Positions 7,920-17,953 are shown, numbered from the stretch's first letter. The stretch is DNA of 21,456 nucleotides from Funneliformis mosseae (GCA_910592005.1 CAJVPP010001244.1:1-21456), one strand, 5' to 3'. The notes: generated by a model not told the origin, from the sequence alone. A program made the numbers and translations.

Positions 7920-9495
7920 TTATAATCCATTATTTGAACTCTGTCCGTTTGACATATCTTCTTCCTCGACTTCCCAAATCTTTCTGATCTTGCCTAAATC
8001 AAAACATTTCTCATACACATGATTTTGAACAAATTCGGTTAGTATCCAAACATTTGCCATAAAGAAAACTATACTTGCCAACCATATATTGAAGAATGTG
8101 TTTTCTCCAAGAAATTCAAGATTATAAGCTTGATAAAGCCAAAGGGCCTGTTATAAAAAAATCAAAAAAAAAATAAAGATTTTTTTCTTCAGTTGGAAAC
8201 TAGCCAGATAATAAACTTCATTACCTGACCGCCTATCCATGCAAACAACATAAATAGTCCTTTGTAAAAGAATTTGATGGTGGTGGATTGAATTATAAGT
8301 GGAAATAAACATATATACCACATAAAGTACTATAAAAATAAAAATAAGTTAATTTTTTTACAGTTTGAAAATGTAAGAAAAAAAAAAATATTTCATTTAT
8401 TTCGAGAATTTACCTGGGAAGTACAAACTTTGTTATAAATCACAAACGCAAAGGTTTGAACGAAACATGCAAAAAAGATATCATTGCCAAACACAATTCC
8501 CAACAGTGTTACAATACTTATCTGAGGCAAGAATGCCAATAAAGCCATTATAGAACTTTTAGAAATGTCAAAAGTGAGATAAATGTAATAAAACCAAAGG
8601 GAAAAGTTATGGCGATGATCTTTGCGTGTAACATGGTAAAGGTAAGTTTCGTTGAGAAATTCTTGTGAATACCTAAATATTTAAAGACGATAACTGACTT
8701 ATTCAATGATTAGTTTCAATTCAATTATAAATTTATACGAATAAGATTATATCAATAAGAAAAGACTTACAGATAATACATTATTCCATTTAAAAGAAAA
8801 AACACTCCTCCACTTATTAAGCCAAACTTAATTCGCGTTGGATTTACAAATCTAACAACTTTTCCTGTCCAATATTTCAGAGAATCTCTATCAAGCTCTT
8901 TCTCCTTACCCTTCCTTCTTAAACCCCGATAATCTTCATCATCTAGCAAAACCAATAATGATATGGCATAAATAATGGGATAAACCTTAAGGTGAACAGA
9001 TATTCCGTATAGAATGCTTGCGGCGATAATCTTTTTCACGAGCACCAAATACAAGGTCAATAGCACCGCGGCTCCGAGTAATGATTCCGCGTTCCCACGC
9101 GTCGAAATGTTTGAAACTACTGGATTCAAAAGCCATATCGCGGAATAATTAACAGCTTTTTGATCCCGTAATCCTCGCAAACGTAAAATTCTATATATTA
9201 AAACTCCAACTACAATATCTGCAAAAACAAACAAAAATTTGCCAAACGATTTGTGAATATAAATGTTTGGTGTTAACAAAAATGCAAGAAGGGGTGTATA
9301 TCGATACGTTGCACGTTTATAAGGACTTTCTCCTTGAATTACAAAACGCGCTGCATCTGAGAAAACTTTGTAATCTATATCAGTGTATTTCACTTGCATG
9401 TGCGCGTCTTGCCATTCACCATAAATCAACATTCCCAAACGAAGAAGCAAGGCCATTAAACATAAAATAGTAAAATTGAGCCTTGGTAAGTGCAT
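7920..9495 (-). CDS. GPI14: GPI mannosyltransferase 1 (PIG-M / Gpi14 family)
   Basis: Four exons (9495-8771, 8672-8414, 8329-8225, 8147-7920) join in phase to 438 residues, typical of the family. The enzyme adds the first alpha-1,4-mannose from dolichol-phosphate-mannose to glucosaminyl-(acyl)PI on the lumenal side of the ER, working with Pbn1/PIG-X. The N-terminus is a membrane anchor (residues 8-25), followed by the lumenal DxD motif YTDIDY (Asp39, Asp41), then SPYKRATYRYTPLLA and the family string NPVVSNISTRGNAESLLG. Exon 2 has YLYHVTRKDHRHNFSLWFY, another diagnostic block. Exons 3-4 have YFMWYICLFPLI and the final membrane spans (WLYQAYNLEFLGENTFF). The protein is strongly hydrophobic with many predicted spans. 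The C-terminus is a short acidic cytosolic tail. Introns have normal GTAAGT, GTAAAT and GTAATG donors. The start ATG precedes the anchor directly. Confidence 0.95.
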
Positions 9496-9960
9496 TTTGA
9501 AACGACGTTGGTGATCGGTCTAATTAAAAAAAATTACGTAGAATTTATCGAGTGTTTCTTGGGATTACTAATTTAGGTAATTTACCCCCACGCTACACGA
9601 TTGGCTGGTATAATTGAGATTAATTAACATGGATCACCCTTTCGTCAATGGAAAAAGACTCTCAAATCGAAACGTGTTTTAAAGGGATGAACTTGTGTAT
9701 TACCGCACTAGGTGAGATATGTTTAATAAATTGTTGGCCATATACACCTGAAGTTACGCTGCACTAGGTAATTAGGCGGTAGAGAACCGGAAGCGCAACG
9801 CGACCACTTAGATTATGAATCGGGTAATATTTTGTTCTCGGCTTAGCCTTGTTATTCGAAAGTCTCTTATGGTTTGATGAATAGGGTGTATGGGTTGAGT
9901 AAACTAAGTCAGACTCCATCCTCGTGATAGCAAAATTTACTTGTTTTTGTTTTTTTTTTC
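9496..9960. other. Upstream region of PIG-M, with copy A of a diverged repeat
   Basis: No coding sequence is supported. It should contain the PIG-M promoter (minus strand). About 9733-9905 resembles 13413-13605: both share the exact 15-mer CTGAAGTTACGCTGC (9748-9762 and 13428-13442) and weaker similarity around it, including a downstream ATGAATAGG/ATAAATAGG. Confidence 0.5.
9748..9762 (+). repeat. Core of diverged repeat, copy A
   Basis: The 15 bases CTGAAGTTACGCTGC recur exactly at 13428-13442 in the same orientation, followed by CACTAGGTA here and CACTAAGTA there. It is unusually GC-balanced for the surroundings. Confidence 0.6.
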
Positions 9961-11070
9961 TACACTCAACAGTATGATGGTTTAGATTATAATCATTATC
10001 ATGAAGGACAGTACGCTAACGGCACTACGGAAAGTGTAACTTTTTCTCAAGTAAATACCCAACATGACTATATAGGTTATGGTTATGATGCCTTGGTCAA
10101 GATCTAGTTAACAATAGTAAGATCCTTATTATTATCAAAATTACAATCCAAACTGAACATATGATCCGAATCAAGAGTATAATCTTAATCAATCAAACGA
10201 TCCTTGTCAAACATATTACATACGATCAAAGTCGTTATGATCCTTCTTTATATAGTCAAGTTATTATCAATTTCAAATTCCAAAAGATCTTTGATTCAAA
10301 TTCGATATAACGAATACGAATAGTATGGGTGAAGTAAACAGAACGTTGGTGACGCGTTAAAATCTGATGCAGTACCATTAACTCCTTTTTTGGTACTTTA
10401 ACATGATAATGAAAGACGCATCAGAATAACAAAGACAATGAAGAAAGTAAGGAAACGGTCGAGCATTTTCCAACTATAAATCAAGACATTGATCATAATT
10501 TCAAATTTCTAACTATATCGATCGACGTCAATCAATGATAATGTTGCCGCATTTATTTTGGTCGAAACAAACTTCTTCAGAAAAAGAAAATAATTCGCGT
10601 ATTAATTCGCCAGCTGAAAAAGATAATGAATTGAATGGGTTGGAAAATGAGGACCAAGAAGTAAATATTACTTACGGAGATGATATTGATATTTGAATAT
10701 CAGCCTCGAGAGTTGGAGAGTCATCTGAAATCAGAACCTTCATAGGATGGACCATATGTTTATGATTCAAAAATTATATCTGAAGTTTCTGCTGCCGGTG
10801 AGAAAGAAGAAATTAATGATAAACAGAAAGATTAAACTAAATTGGATGACTAGTTCTAGGATCAGCTAGTAAACCTGGTAGAAAAAAAAGTATGTATTCT
10901 CCTTGCCATTATCGGCTTGCCCCGGGTGAAAGAGGTTTTTCCTGGTCGTGTCTTGGATTCCTGGTATTAATTCATGTATATTCTCAATTTTTTTTTAGGA
11001 AGATTTAAGAACGAAATTTGGCATTGGAAGAAAGAAGGCTAGCGATAAGGGAGCGTGTTTGTTTATTTGA
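9961..11070 (+). pseudogene. Decayed gene for a Tyr/Asn/Gln-rich low-complexity protein
   Basis: A string of short frames on the plus strand reads as one degraded protein. The first open piece (9961-10110) gives QQYDGLDYNHYHEGQYANG and TQHDYIGYGYDA. Then, switching frame several times up to about 10300, come tandem-like YDP/NQ units (YYYQNYNPN, TYDPNQEYN, NQSNDPCQ, RYDPSLYSQ). Later pieces are acidic and Ser/Glu-rich (SSEKENNSRINSPAEKDNE, 10575-10695; SKIISEVSAAGEKEE, 10765-10835). SASKPGRKK precedes a plausible GTATGT donor near 10891, and its TTTTTTAG acceptor lies near 10999. There are at least five stops or shifts. The composition is like coat-assembly scaffolds (Sec16/Sec31) or prion-like RNA-binding proteins, but composition alone does not identify it. 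No domain was recognised. Confidence 0.55.
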
Positions 11071-11507
11071 TCGTTACAAGTTGCCATAAAACTCCCTCAC
11101 AAGTAGAAAACTACATTCTTTATTAATATAAGTATTTGATACTTTGAACTTTTTCCACGCGCTTTTTTTTTATTTTAATTTTTTACATCTTTTAATGTTA
11201 TTATATGGGAGAGTTGCCAGTAAACACAACGTTCCCATATTTAATAATTGTCGAGGTTATGTTCGCTTTTGCAAAAGTTGAGGCGCTGAATATCAAATTA
11301 TGGAAGAGATAACAAATTGCAGGACTAAGGACATCAACCATATTTTGGTTATGTTTGCGTATTAAATACATGTAATGATTTTAACTGTTTCATAGTAATA
11401 TATTAATAAAATTCGTCCACGCCGCCTCTTACCATAAATTCGATTGATGAATCAAATGCGAAACACTAATGTAAACATTGTAATAAACATTTTTTCATTC
11501 ATACGTC

Positions 11508-11540
11508 CTCGGTACATACTCGGTACATTCTCGTTACGTG
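11508..11540 (+). repeat. Three 11-bp tandem units CTCGGTACATA
   Basis: CTCGGTACATA (11508-11518), CTCGGTACATT (11519-11529) and CTCGTTACGTG (11530-11540) sit head to tail, 12 bp before a TCACGTGA site. The third copy is diverged. Promoter-type tandem binding sites are a possible reading. Confidence 0.6.
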
Positions 11541-11552
11541 CGTGAATTTTGG

Positions 11553-11560
11553 TCACGTGA
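11553..11560. promoter_or_regulatory. TCACGTGA octamer beside tandem repeats
   Basis: Third perfect copy of the palindrome, in the promoter-like block just after the 11-bp tandem units. Confidence 0.4.
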
Positions 11561-12007
11561 TTACAACGTTCGCCTAGTCTTAGTCATGGATTAAATAGCC
11601 CTTCGAATCTTTGATTTTCAAATATAATAAGAGCGATTTTTATCGAAAGATCGTGGATGTTTAAATATGAATCTACTTGTTTACTGGCTTCGAATTTTTG
11701 AGAAGGTGGGCTGAAATGTTACCTGAAAAAATGCGCAATAAAAAATTATACCGGAAAATCCTCTCCTGGCTTGTGCAAAATTTGTACAATTTTTATTAAT
11801 ATTTGATTGGCGTGGGATGTTTCAATTAATTTCTACATCCGTGTAACACTACTCGTAATATTTTTGACATTTAACTTGTGTACTTGTGTAATATTTTTTT
11901 ATTTGTTTCATTCATTACATGATATACAATAATACTAAATATAATATAATACATTTGATTTAATAACAATTTTTATTTCCCTGACTGATTCAGGCTAAAA
12001 CAGGTTT

Positions 12008-12381
12008 TTTTAATATAATTCCTGGTGAGGATTAACAAACGTCAAATGACATCAAATTTTTTCATTGGATGAAATACTTGGAAGCAATCTTTAACTACTT
12101 CGCTTATTGACATTCTGAATGTTTTATTAACATGAGATAGTTCTGCAAATAACTTATCTAAAAAATTTCTTGTTAAACATTTTACAAAATATGGAACTGA
12201 TTTTTTAAAAGTATAATAAGCAAATCGAGTTAACCCCACTCAAGTTCAAATAACTTTTGCTGAAATCTTGAAACGTGCTCTTCTCACTTTTACAAGGTAT
12301 TGTTGTTCCAGTAATGATCTTCCATTCTTGTTACAAGCTCAACAATATTCACGAAATATTGCTAAGATATTAGCGTATTGA
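12008..12381 (+). pseudogene. Decayed gene fragment, unrecognised, plus strand
   Basis: One plus-strand frame gives a protein-like sequence broken by stops: KQSLTTSLIDILNVLLT, stop, DSSANNLSKKFLVKHFTKYG, TDFLKV, two stops, then ANRVNPTQVQITFAEIL, KRALLTFTRYCCSSNDLPF and LLQAQQYSRNIAKILAY to TGA at 12379-12381. Frame, composition and the long last segment (about 50 residues without a stop in an AT-rich region) favour this strand over a 65-codon frame on the opposite strand, which starts with a non-ATG codon and has stops just upstream. Alpha-helical, no motif recognised. The last segment could be the 3' end of a host gene or of a mobile element. Confidence 0.45.
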
Positions 12382-13427
12382 TAAAAAAATTATCTTTATG
12401 AGGCTGTACCTTTAATATACTTACTCTTAAGATCTGACTCTTTACCTCCCTAAGCACGAATTCCTTATTCAGTTACAATTTTAAAATTATTACTTTTAAT
12501 ATTTATAAAATATAATTTAAGATAAAAAGCTTTTTACAAAATAAATTATAAAAAAAAATTTAAAAGAATTTAAGATATTTATACTAAATCTAAAAATAAA
12601 TCATATAATATTTAAACAGTTATTATTTTATATATTAACAATTAACATATATTATTAAACTATATCCTCTTTAAATTAATCATTATTTTCAATAAAGTAT
12701 ATTTTTAAGACTTTAATCATATTATATTAGTAATTAAAATATGGATGTATAAAAACATTACTAAAAAAAATATATATATATATAATTATCAACTGGAAAT
12801 ATGAATTAGGTTTTAATTGATTTAGAATATATTAATAAAAAAAAATATTATATTACTAAATATCTGTCAAAAAGTGTTTAACTATTATTTAGTAACTATT
12901 ATTATATTTGTGAAATTGTTATATTACTTTAACTTTCAAGTTTGATGGATTTTAAAAATAGTTTATAGGTTTGAAATGGTATTTACTACTATTTTTTTTT
13001 TGAATTATAGTTGAAAATTTTTTTTTGATCTTCTGATTTGATTTAAACTGTAAAACTTAATTATTGTTTAAAAGAACAAATTTTATAGTGATCATGTGAT
13101 TCCAAAATTGCATTTCGAAAAATGTTACGTGTTATATTTTATCAATATTATCGCAGTTCATTTTTACTAAATTTTATGGATATAACGTGTGTTATTTCCT
13201 TTATAAGATTTTAAAATATATTCTCAATCGATTATATATTTAACAGAGGAAATATTTGTCTAACTTCAAAACTAAGTGAAAAAAATACTTAAGTAAAATT
13301 ATCATGAACTCACTTACTAGTAGAAATAAATTTGAAATTAAAACTTTAAGAATTTTATGAATTATAACGTAGAGATTTATAAAATAAGGTGATTATATCA
13401 CTGAGTATTTGTTGAGTTGTTATGTAT

Positions 13428-13442
13428 CTGAAGTTACGCTGC
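13428..13442 (+). repeat. Core of diverged repeat, copy B
   Basis: Exact 15-base copy of 9748-9762. It lies in a comparatively GC-rich island (13420-13570) within the desert, which suggests it is inserted or conserved sequence rather than background. Confidence 0.6.
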
Positions 13443-13994
13443 CACTAAGTATAAATTAGAGGATTTAAAAGCTCTTTATAGCCACAGCTTACGAAAGTTA
13501 CCAGTCAGGTATTTGCTGTGAACGTTTGAACTTCGTTACTGAAAAAACTGCACTAACTTGAGTCCTGGATTTATGATAAATAGGATATATAAAATATTGA
13601 ATTGAAAGTATGTTCTTTGGTTCTTGATAATAATAATACACACTCACTTTTTTATTTTGATATTTTAGACTAAAACCAGGTGAAAGTAATATGAAACTGT
13701 TTAGAAATTATGAAGAATTCTTAATATTAGTCTAATGTAAAAATTGAGACAAAATATAGGTAATATATCAGTTGTAGATTAAATATAAATCTTTAATTAA
13801 CATTAATTTATTATTTATTGTAGGTTCTGGGATCTTATGTGACCTAGAGATTCTATCTAGATATCATAAAGGCACTACAATTGGAATTCTTATAATCCCT
13901 TTCAATAACAAAATTTACCTTTGAGACAGTAAGAAAATCTAGAACATCAAGGTAAAATATTATATTAACAGATGTTAGAGATCTATACTTACCC

Positions 13995-14110
13995 TTATTT
14001 AGTTTATTAAGAAATGACAAATTGATGTTCTTATTCAGTTTATTGAGAAACGACAAATCAAAATATTTTATAACTTTGTTCAACTTATTGAAAAATGGTC
14101 AGTCATTGTT
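13995..14110 (-). repeat. Imperfect threefold tandem repeat (LSFLNKLNK-type)
   Basis: Three units of 36, 45 and about 35 bp start at 13995, 14031 and 14076. On the minus strand, in frame, they read LNKVIKYFDLSFLNKLNK and INLSFLNKLNKG. The unit TTATTCAGTTTATTGAGAAA is best conserved between the first two. The open minus-strand frame here (14083-13853) is a by-product of the repeat and of A/T content; I do not call it a gene. Confidence 0.45.
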
Positions 14111-16069
14111 ATCTATCAGAATATTATTGATATAAATTTACATTTTATGAATCAATAAGTTCATAATTACGTAAACTTTTATTATATTTTTTTTTGTATT
14201 ATTATAATTTTATTGTTATTATACATAATTTTTTTTAAATAGTTTTATTCTCATATTTTTATTTGTTTTAATCAATAAACTGGGTTATTGCAAATCATCA
14301 CAAAGAAGTCTAATTAAAGATGAATATAAAGTTTGATCTTGATTAATAATTTTCGCAATTCATAATTAAATTAATCAGAATTTTCATGATGTGATCACAC
14401 ATAATTTCCATTAATAAAGAATTTGATTCTTGGACTACTACAGATTGTATAAAAAGAAGATAGGCTATCTTTTATCTGCTTTGCTTAAAATGAAATCAAA
14501 TACTAATCAACAAACTTTATATATCTTTAATAATTAATTTTAAAACTGCAAAACGAGGAATATCCATAGATAAAAAATAAGGTATAATGAAAATGCTTGA
14601 TTACACTTACCAATCACTTTGATTTTATTATATATGCAAATTGAATTTCCATTTTATAGATATTGTAATTCTATATATCACTTAATATTAAGAAAAAAAT
14701 AAAGATAATAGTAGGATATTTTAATAATCACATTACTAAATTTTGATCCTTGAAATTCTTATAAGTGGTAATGTTTACTTTGTCTAGTTTTGCTACAGCA
14801 TACTTCATATATAATTTTACTTATTAGATAATAATAATAATAATTTACATTTACTTAACAAAATATTTATTAAATTAAATTTCACAAAATAATTAGTGTA
14901 GTTGCTACATATAAAATATTTTATTTTATTTATAAACTATAAACTTAAATCTGAAAATTAAAATAAACTGCACTTATTATATAAATTTTAAAGCTTTTTA
15001 ACTATATATAATGTTAGTGTAATAAAATCAATTAAAATGATATATTAAAAATCTGTGTCAAATTTATCATGCATTATATCTAACTGTTACATAACTATAA
15101 TATTTATTTATATTATCTTATGAATTTATAAAAAGTTATTCTATTAACATCTGATATATAAAAAAAATATACTATATATTTTTAAAACATACTACTAGTT
15201 AAAATTATAGTATTTGATTGTATTGTAATAAATAGTAAATAAAATTATATTATCTTAATATAATTGTTAATCAAAATATCATGAGTTTTTATCTGATCTT
15301 TTTTTTCTTATATACTTTTTCAAATATTTTAAATATTTTAAATACAACAATAAAATATTTAAAAAATATATTCTTTTATATTACTTATAAAATATAATTA
15401 ATTATACAAAGAAATTAAAATTATACAAATTTAATAAAATAGTATTGAAATTAATAATATTATTATATAAATTAGCTAATATGTATTTTTTATATATATT
15501 TATAAAAATTTATTGAATATATTTTAAAAACAAAGTTTTAGTAAAAATAATAATATATTATTTATATTTTATATATTAATTTATTTTATATATTTTCAAT
15601 ATTTTTAAAATATTTTTTAAATAATAAAAAATTAAGATTTTGATAAAATAGCAAAAAATTTTATTTTTATTTTTTTAATATTTTGTTAAAAATTTTACAA
15701 TTATAATTTAGAATAAAAAAAATAATAAAGGTTTAAATAAATAGCATAATATTATTATAGCAAATTTTTTTTTATTTTTTAATAAAAACTTATAAATTTA
15801 TTAGTGATTATATGTTATTTAGTCTAAATATAAATTTAGATAATCTTTATTTTATAGATAAACTTATTAAAATTAATAAAATATATTTAAATAAAAGTAC
15901 TTAAAGTTAACTTTTAAATTCTAATATTATAATTCTTTAAATTTAAAGTTATTAATTATTACCTTACTTTTAATTATAATAATAATAATTAAAAATAATA
16001 ATTTATTTTATATATCTAAAAAAATTGTTTAATTATTAAATAATATTATTAGTAAATTTATAGGTGAAT

Positions 16070-16253
16070 TATAGATGAGAGACGAAACCCCTTAATAACA
16101 GTCAAAACTTAGACGAAACTATATTTAAATCATAATAAGGGATACGACGAAACCCATTTGATATGACGAAAGCCGAAACTGTCGAAACTATATTAAAAAC
16201 ATAGAAAAGGGTATGACGAAATTATTTTGAGGAGGTTTCGGCAGGCATCTATA
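16070..16253. mobile_element. 184-bp MITE with perfect 8-bp target duplication
   Basis: The direct repeat AGGTGAAT flanks the element exactly (16062-16069 and 16254-16261). The ends are inverted: the first 20 bases start TATAGATG and end CGAAACC, and the reverse complement of the last 20 matches at 16 of 20 positions, including TATAGATG and CGAAACC. Inside are two 42-bp direct repeats (16112-16153 and 16181-16222) built around GACGAAACTATATT and GGGATACGACGAAA, so the element carries six GACGAAA/GTCGAAA/CCGAAA motifs. It has no coding capacity. An 8-bp duplication is typical of hAT-type transposases, but the TIR start does not fit the usual hAT ends, so the superfamily is open. Confidence 0.8.
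16112..16222 (+). repeat. Two 42-bp direct repeats inside the 184-bp MITE
   Basis: Units 16112-16153 and 16181-16222 are the same length and clearly similar (shared CGAAACTATATT, then GACGAAA at the end). They give the element an internal duplication separated by 27 bp. Confidence 0.7.
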
Positions 16254-16545
16254 AGGTGAATCTATTAAAAAAATAATATAAAATATACTATAAAAATAAT
16301 TTAAAAAGTTTAATTTTTTATAAAAATAAATTAAAAAAAAATTTATAGTAAATAAGTAGACAAATTTGTATATAAATTTTTATAATCTAAAGGATAAGAT
16401 AAGGATATAGTAATCAATTAAGTTATAATATATTATATTAGAATTATTTATATAAAAATAATAATAAAAAATTATTTAGTAGTAATATTCTTTAAAAAAG
16501 TTTTTTACAGATTAGTATGATAACTAAAAAATAAATTAAGTATAT

Positions 16546-16714
16546 ATATATATTAAAGATAGTACTACAACTGATTATAACTGGTAACAAATAAGCATCA
16601 TAGGGTTGCAATTAGTTGCAACATTAATAAAAATTGAGTTGCAACTAGTTGCAATTGGTAACAAATAAGCATCACATAGTTATAACTAGTTGCAGCATTA
16701 TCTTTAATATATAT
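16546..16714. mobile_element. 169-bp inverted-repeat element (MITE-like)
   Basis: The left 37 bases, starting ATATATATTAAAGATA, match the reverse complement of the right 37 at 32 positions, and the outer 16 are identical. Inside, the 18-mer GGTAACAAATAAGCATCA occurs twice in direct orientation (16583-16600 and 16657-16674, 74 bp apart), and near-palindromes such as GTTGCAACTAGTTGCAA fill the rest. The target duplication cannot be defined because the flanks are low-complexity TA, which would be compatible with a TA-targeting family. There is no coding capacity. Confidence 0.7.
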
Positions 16715-16746
16715 TCTTGAATATTCTAAAATTTTAAAAATAAATA

Positions 16747-16802
16747 AAGTAGTGATAAGTAGTAAACACTCTTATAAGAGTGTTTACTACTTATCGCTAC
16801 TT
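16747..16802. repeat. 56-bp near-perfect loopless palindrome
   Basis: The two 28-base arms (16747-16774 and 16775-16802) are reverse complements with a single mismatch (T16753 against G16796, a G-U wobble in RNA). The centre CTTATAAG has no loop. It includes GATAAGTAGTAAACACTC and its mirror. It is the longest perfect hairpin potential in the window and lies only 32 bp from the 169-bp element. Confidence 0.9.
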
Positions 16803-17350
16803 ATTTTATAATGTCACTTACTTATCAGTATAATATTACATATTTGTTTTTCGTTAATTTATAGGCTTTTAATAATTTATTTTGTGATTATTCTTTTTAG
16901 TTATGTATTTTTGTATTGTTATAATACTCTTTTTTTTTCTTTTTCTTTTTCTCTTTTTATTTGATTATCAGCTTACTTGCTCTTCTTTTCTATTTCTTTT
17001 ACTTTATTGCTATATGAAATTTTTTGATATACTAATTAGCTTTCGTTTTTTTTATGGATATTTGTTAGATATTTATTGATTGAGAGTTTAGTTTAGCTTT
17101 AGAGGTTATTTGTAATATGCGTTTTTTTAATATGCTATTTAGTTTTTATTTCTTGTTATAAGTGTTTATTAAATATATATTTTTGGAGTATATTTTAGGT
17201 TTAGTTTAGCTCTGAAGTTTGTTTGTGTTATGTAATTTTTTGCATTATGCGTCTTTTTTTCATTGAAAGTTTTTAATGCAAGGTAATTAATTATTGATCT
17301 TGAATTTGATTACACCATAGTTTTATTTTGAGGGATATGATCAGGGTGAG
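16803..17350. other. T-rich spacer with a weak tandem duplication
   Basis: No gene. The phrase GTTTAGTTTAGCT is repeated at about 17089-17101 and 17200-17212, each preceded by a TTATT-containing stretch and followed by GAGGTT/GAAGTTTG and a later ATGCGT. The whole looks like an old duplication of about 110 bp. Confidence 0.4.
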
Positions 17351-17953
17351 TAGAGTTCTGGATGAGTTGAGTTAACTTACGAGTCAGATAAGCCAAGTCG
17401 AGTTTAAATTGAGTTAAGTTTATGTTTTTTTGACTCAATGATTTGTGAGTCAAGTCAAATTCAAGTCAAGTTAAATATTTAACTCAACTTGATTTAAACT
17501 CAACTTGATTCGAGTTGACTTGAGTTGACTTGAGTTGACTTAAACGATATTTTTTTTATTGTTCAAGAAGAATGATGATGAATCATTTGACTTGAACAAT
17601 ATTTTTTTATCATTCAACTTAAATGATTTTTTTTATCGTTCAAGAAGAACAATAACAAATTGTTCAATTTGAACGATGACCCAAATCGTTCGACTTGAAT
17701 GATAACGAATCGTTCGCTCTTTTTCCCTCCCCTCCTCCTGATCTTTTCATTTTTTTTTATTATTTTTTTTTCAAAGTCGAATTGAGTTAAAATCGAATCG
17801 AGTCAAATTGAGTTGAGTTTAAAATTTATATAACTCGAATCAAATCAAATTAAAAGATTTTATAAATAAATTTGACTCAACTCAACTCAAAAAAAAAGAG
17901 TTAAGTCGAGTTGATCTTTAAACTCAACTTGACTCGACTCATTCAGAACTCTA
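17351..17953. mobile_element. 603-bp hAT-like non-autonomous foldback element
   Basis: The left end TAGAGTTCTGGATGAG and the right end CTCATTCAGAACTCTA are inverted repeats. Over 28 bases 24 match, and GAGTT/AACTC motifs extend the similarity far inward. The TIR begins TAGAG, which fits the hAT consensus YARNG. The flanking 8-mers AGGGTGAG (17343-17350) and AGGATGGG (17954-17961) agree at 6 of 8 positions, consistent with an aged 8-bp target duplication. The interior holds three tandem GAGTTGACTT units (about 17511-17541) and inverted blocks of ATCGTTCAAGAAGAA and ATTCAACTT. A C-rich patch (17726-17740) is the only GC-rich part. There is no coding capacity. Confidence 0.75.

Larger units (their letters stand above)
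11071..12007. other. Spacer with a promoter-like block but no intact gene
   Basis: No intact coding region. The block 11508-11600 combines three 11-bp tandem units, a TCACGTGA octamer and a relatively GC-rich stretch. It is followed by an ATG at 11667 that opens only 15 codons (MNLLVYWLRIFEK then VG and stop). A further open piece, LPEKMRNKKLYRKILSWL, lies near 11717-11800. This may be the promoter and first exon of a gene whose body is lost, but that is speculative. Confidence 0.4.
12382..16069. other. Extremely AT-rich desert
   Basis: About 3.7 kb with only scattered C and G and stops in every frame; no gene is supported. Within it I see copy B of the diverged repeat (13428 region) and a threefold imperfect tandem repeat at 13995-14110. 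The stretch 15080-16060 is the most extreme, almost entirely A and T, and contains (AATAAT)n-like runs. Confidence 0.7.

Noticed and set aside
9267..9470. 67-codon plus-strand frame
   Set aside because: Antisense to PIG-M exon 1, which contains the DxD motif and family blocks.
12042..12239. 65-codon minus-strand frame
   Set aside because: It starts with GTG, has stops immediately upstream, and the plus strand gives the more protein-like reading.
13853..14083. 76-codon minus-strand frame
   Set aside because: Openness is explained by the three tandem units it contains; no start context, splice sites or similarity support a gene.
16080..16222. CRISPR-like array suggested by repeated GACGAAAC
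   Set aside because: Units are unevenly spaced, diverged and enclosed by inverted ends with a target duplication, so this is the inside of a MITE; the DNA is also eukaryotic.
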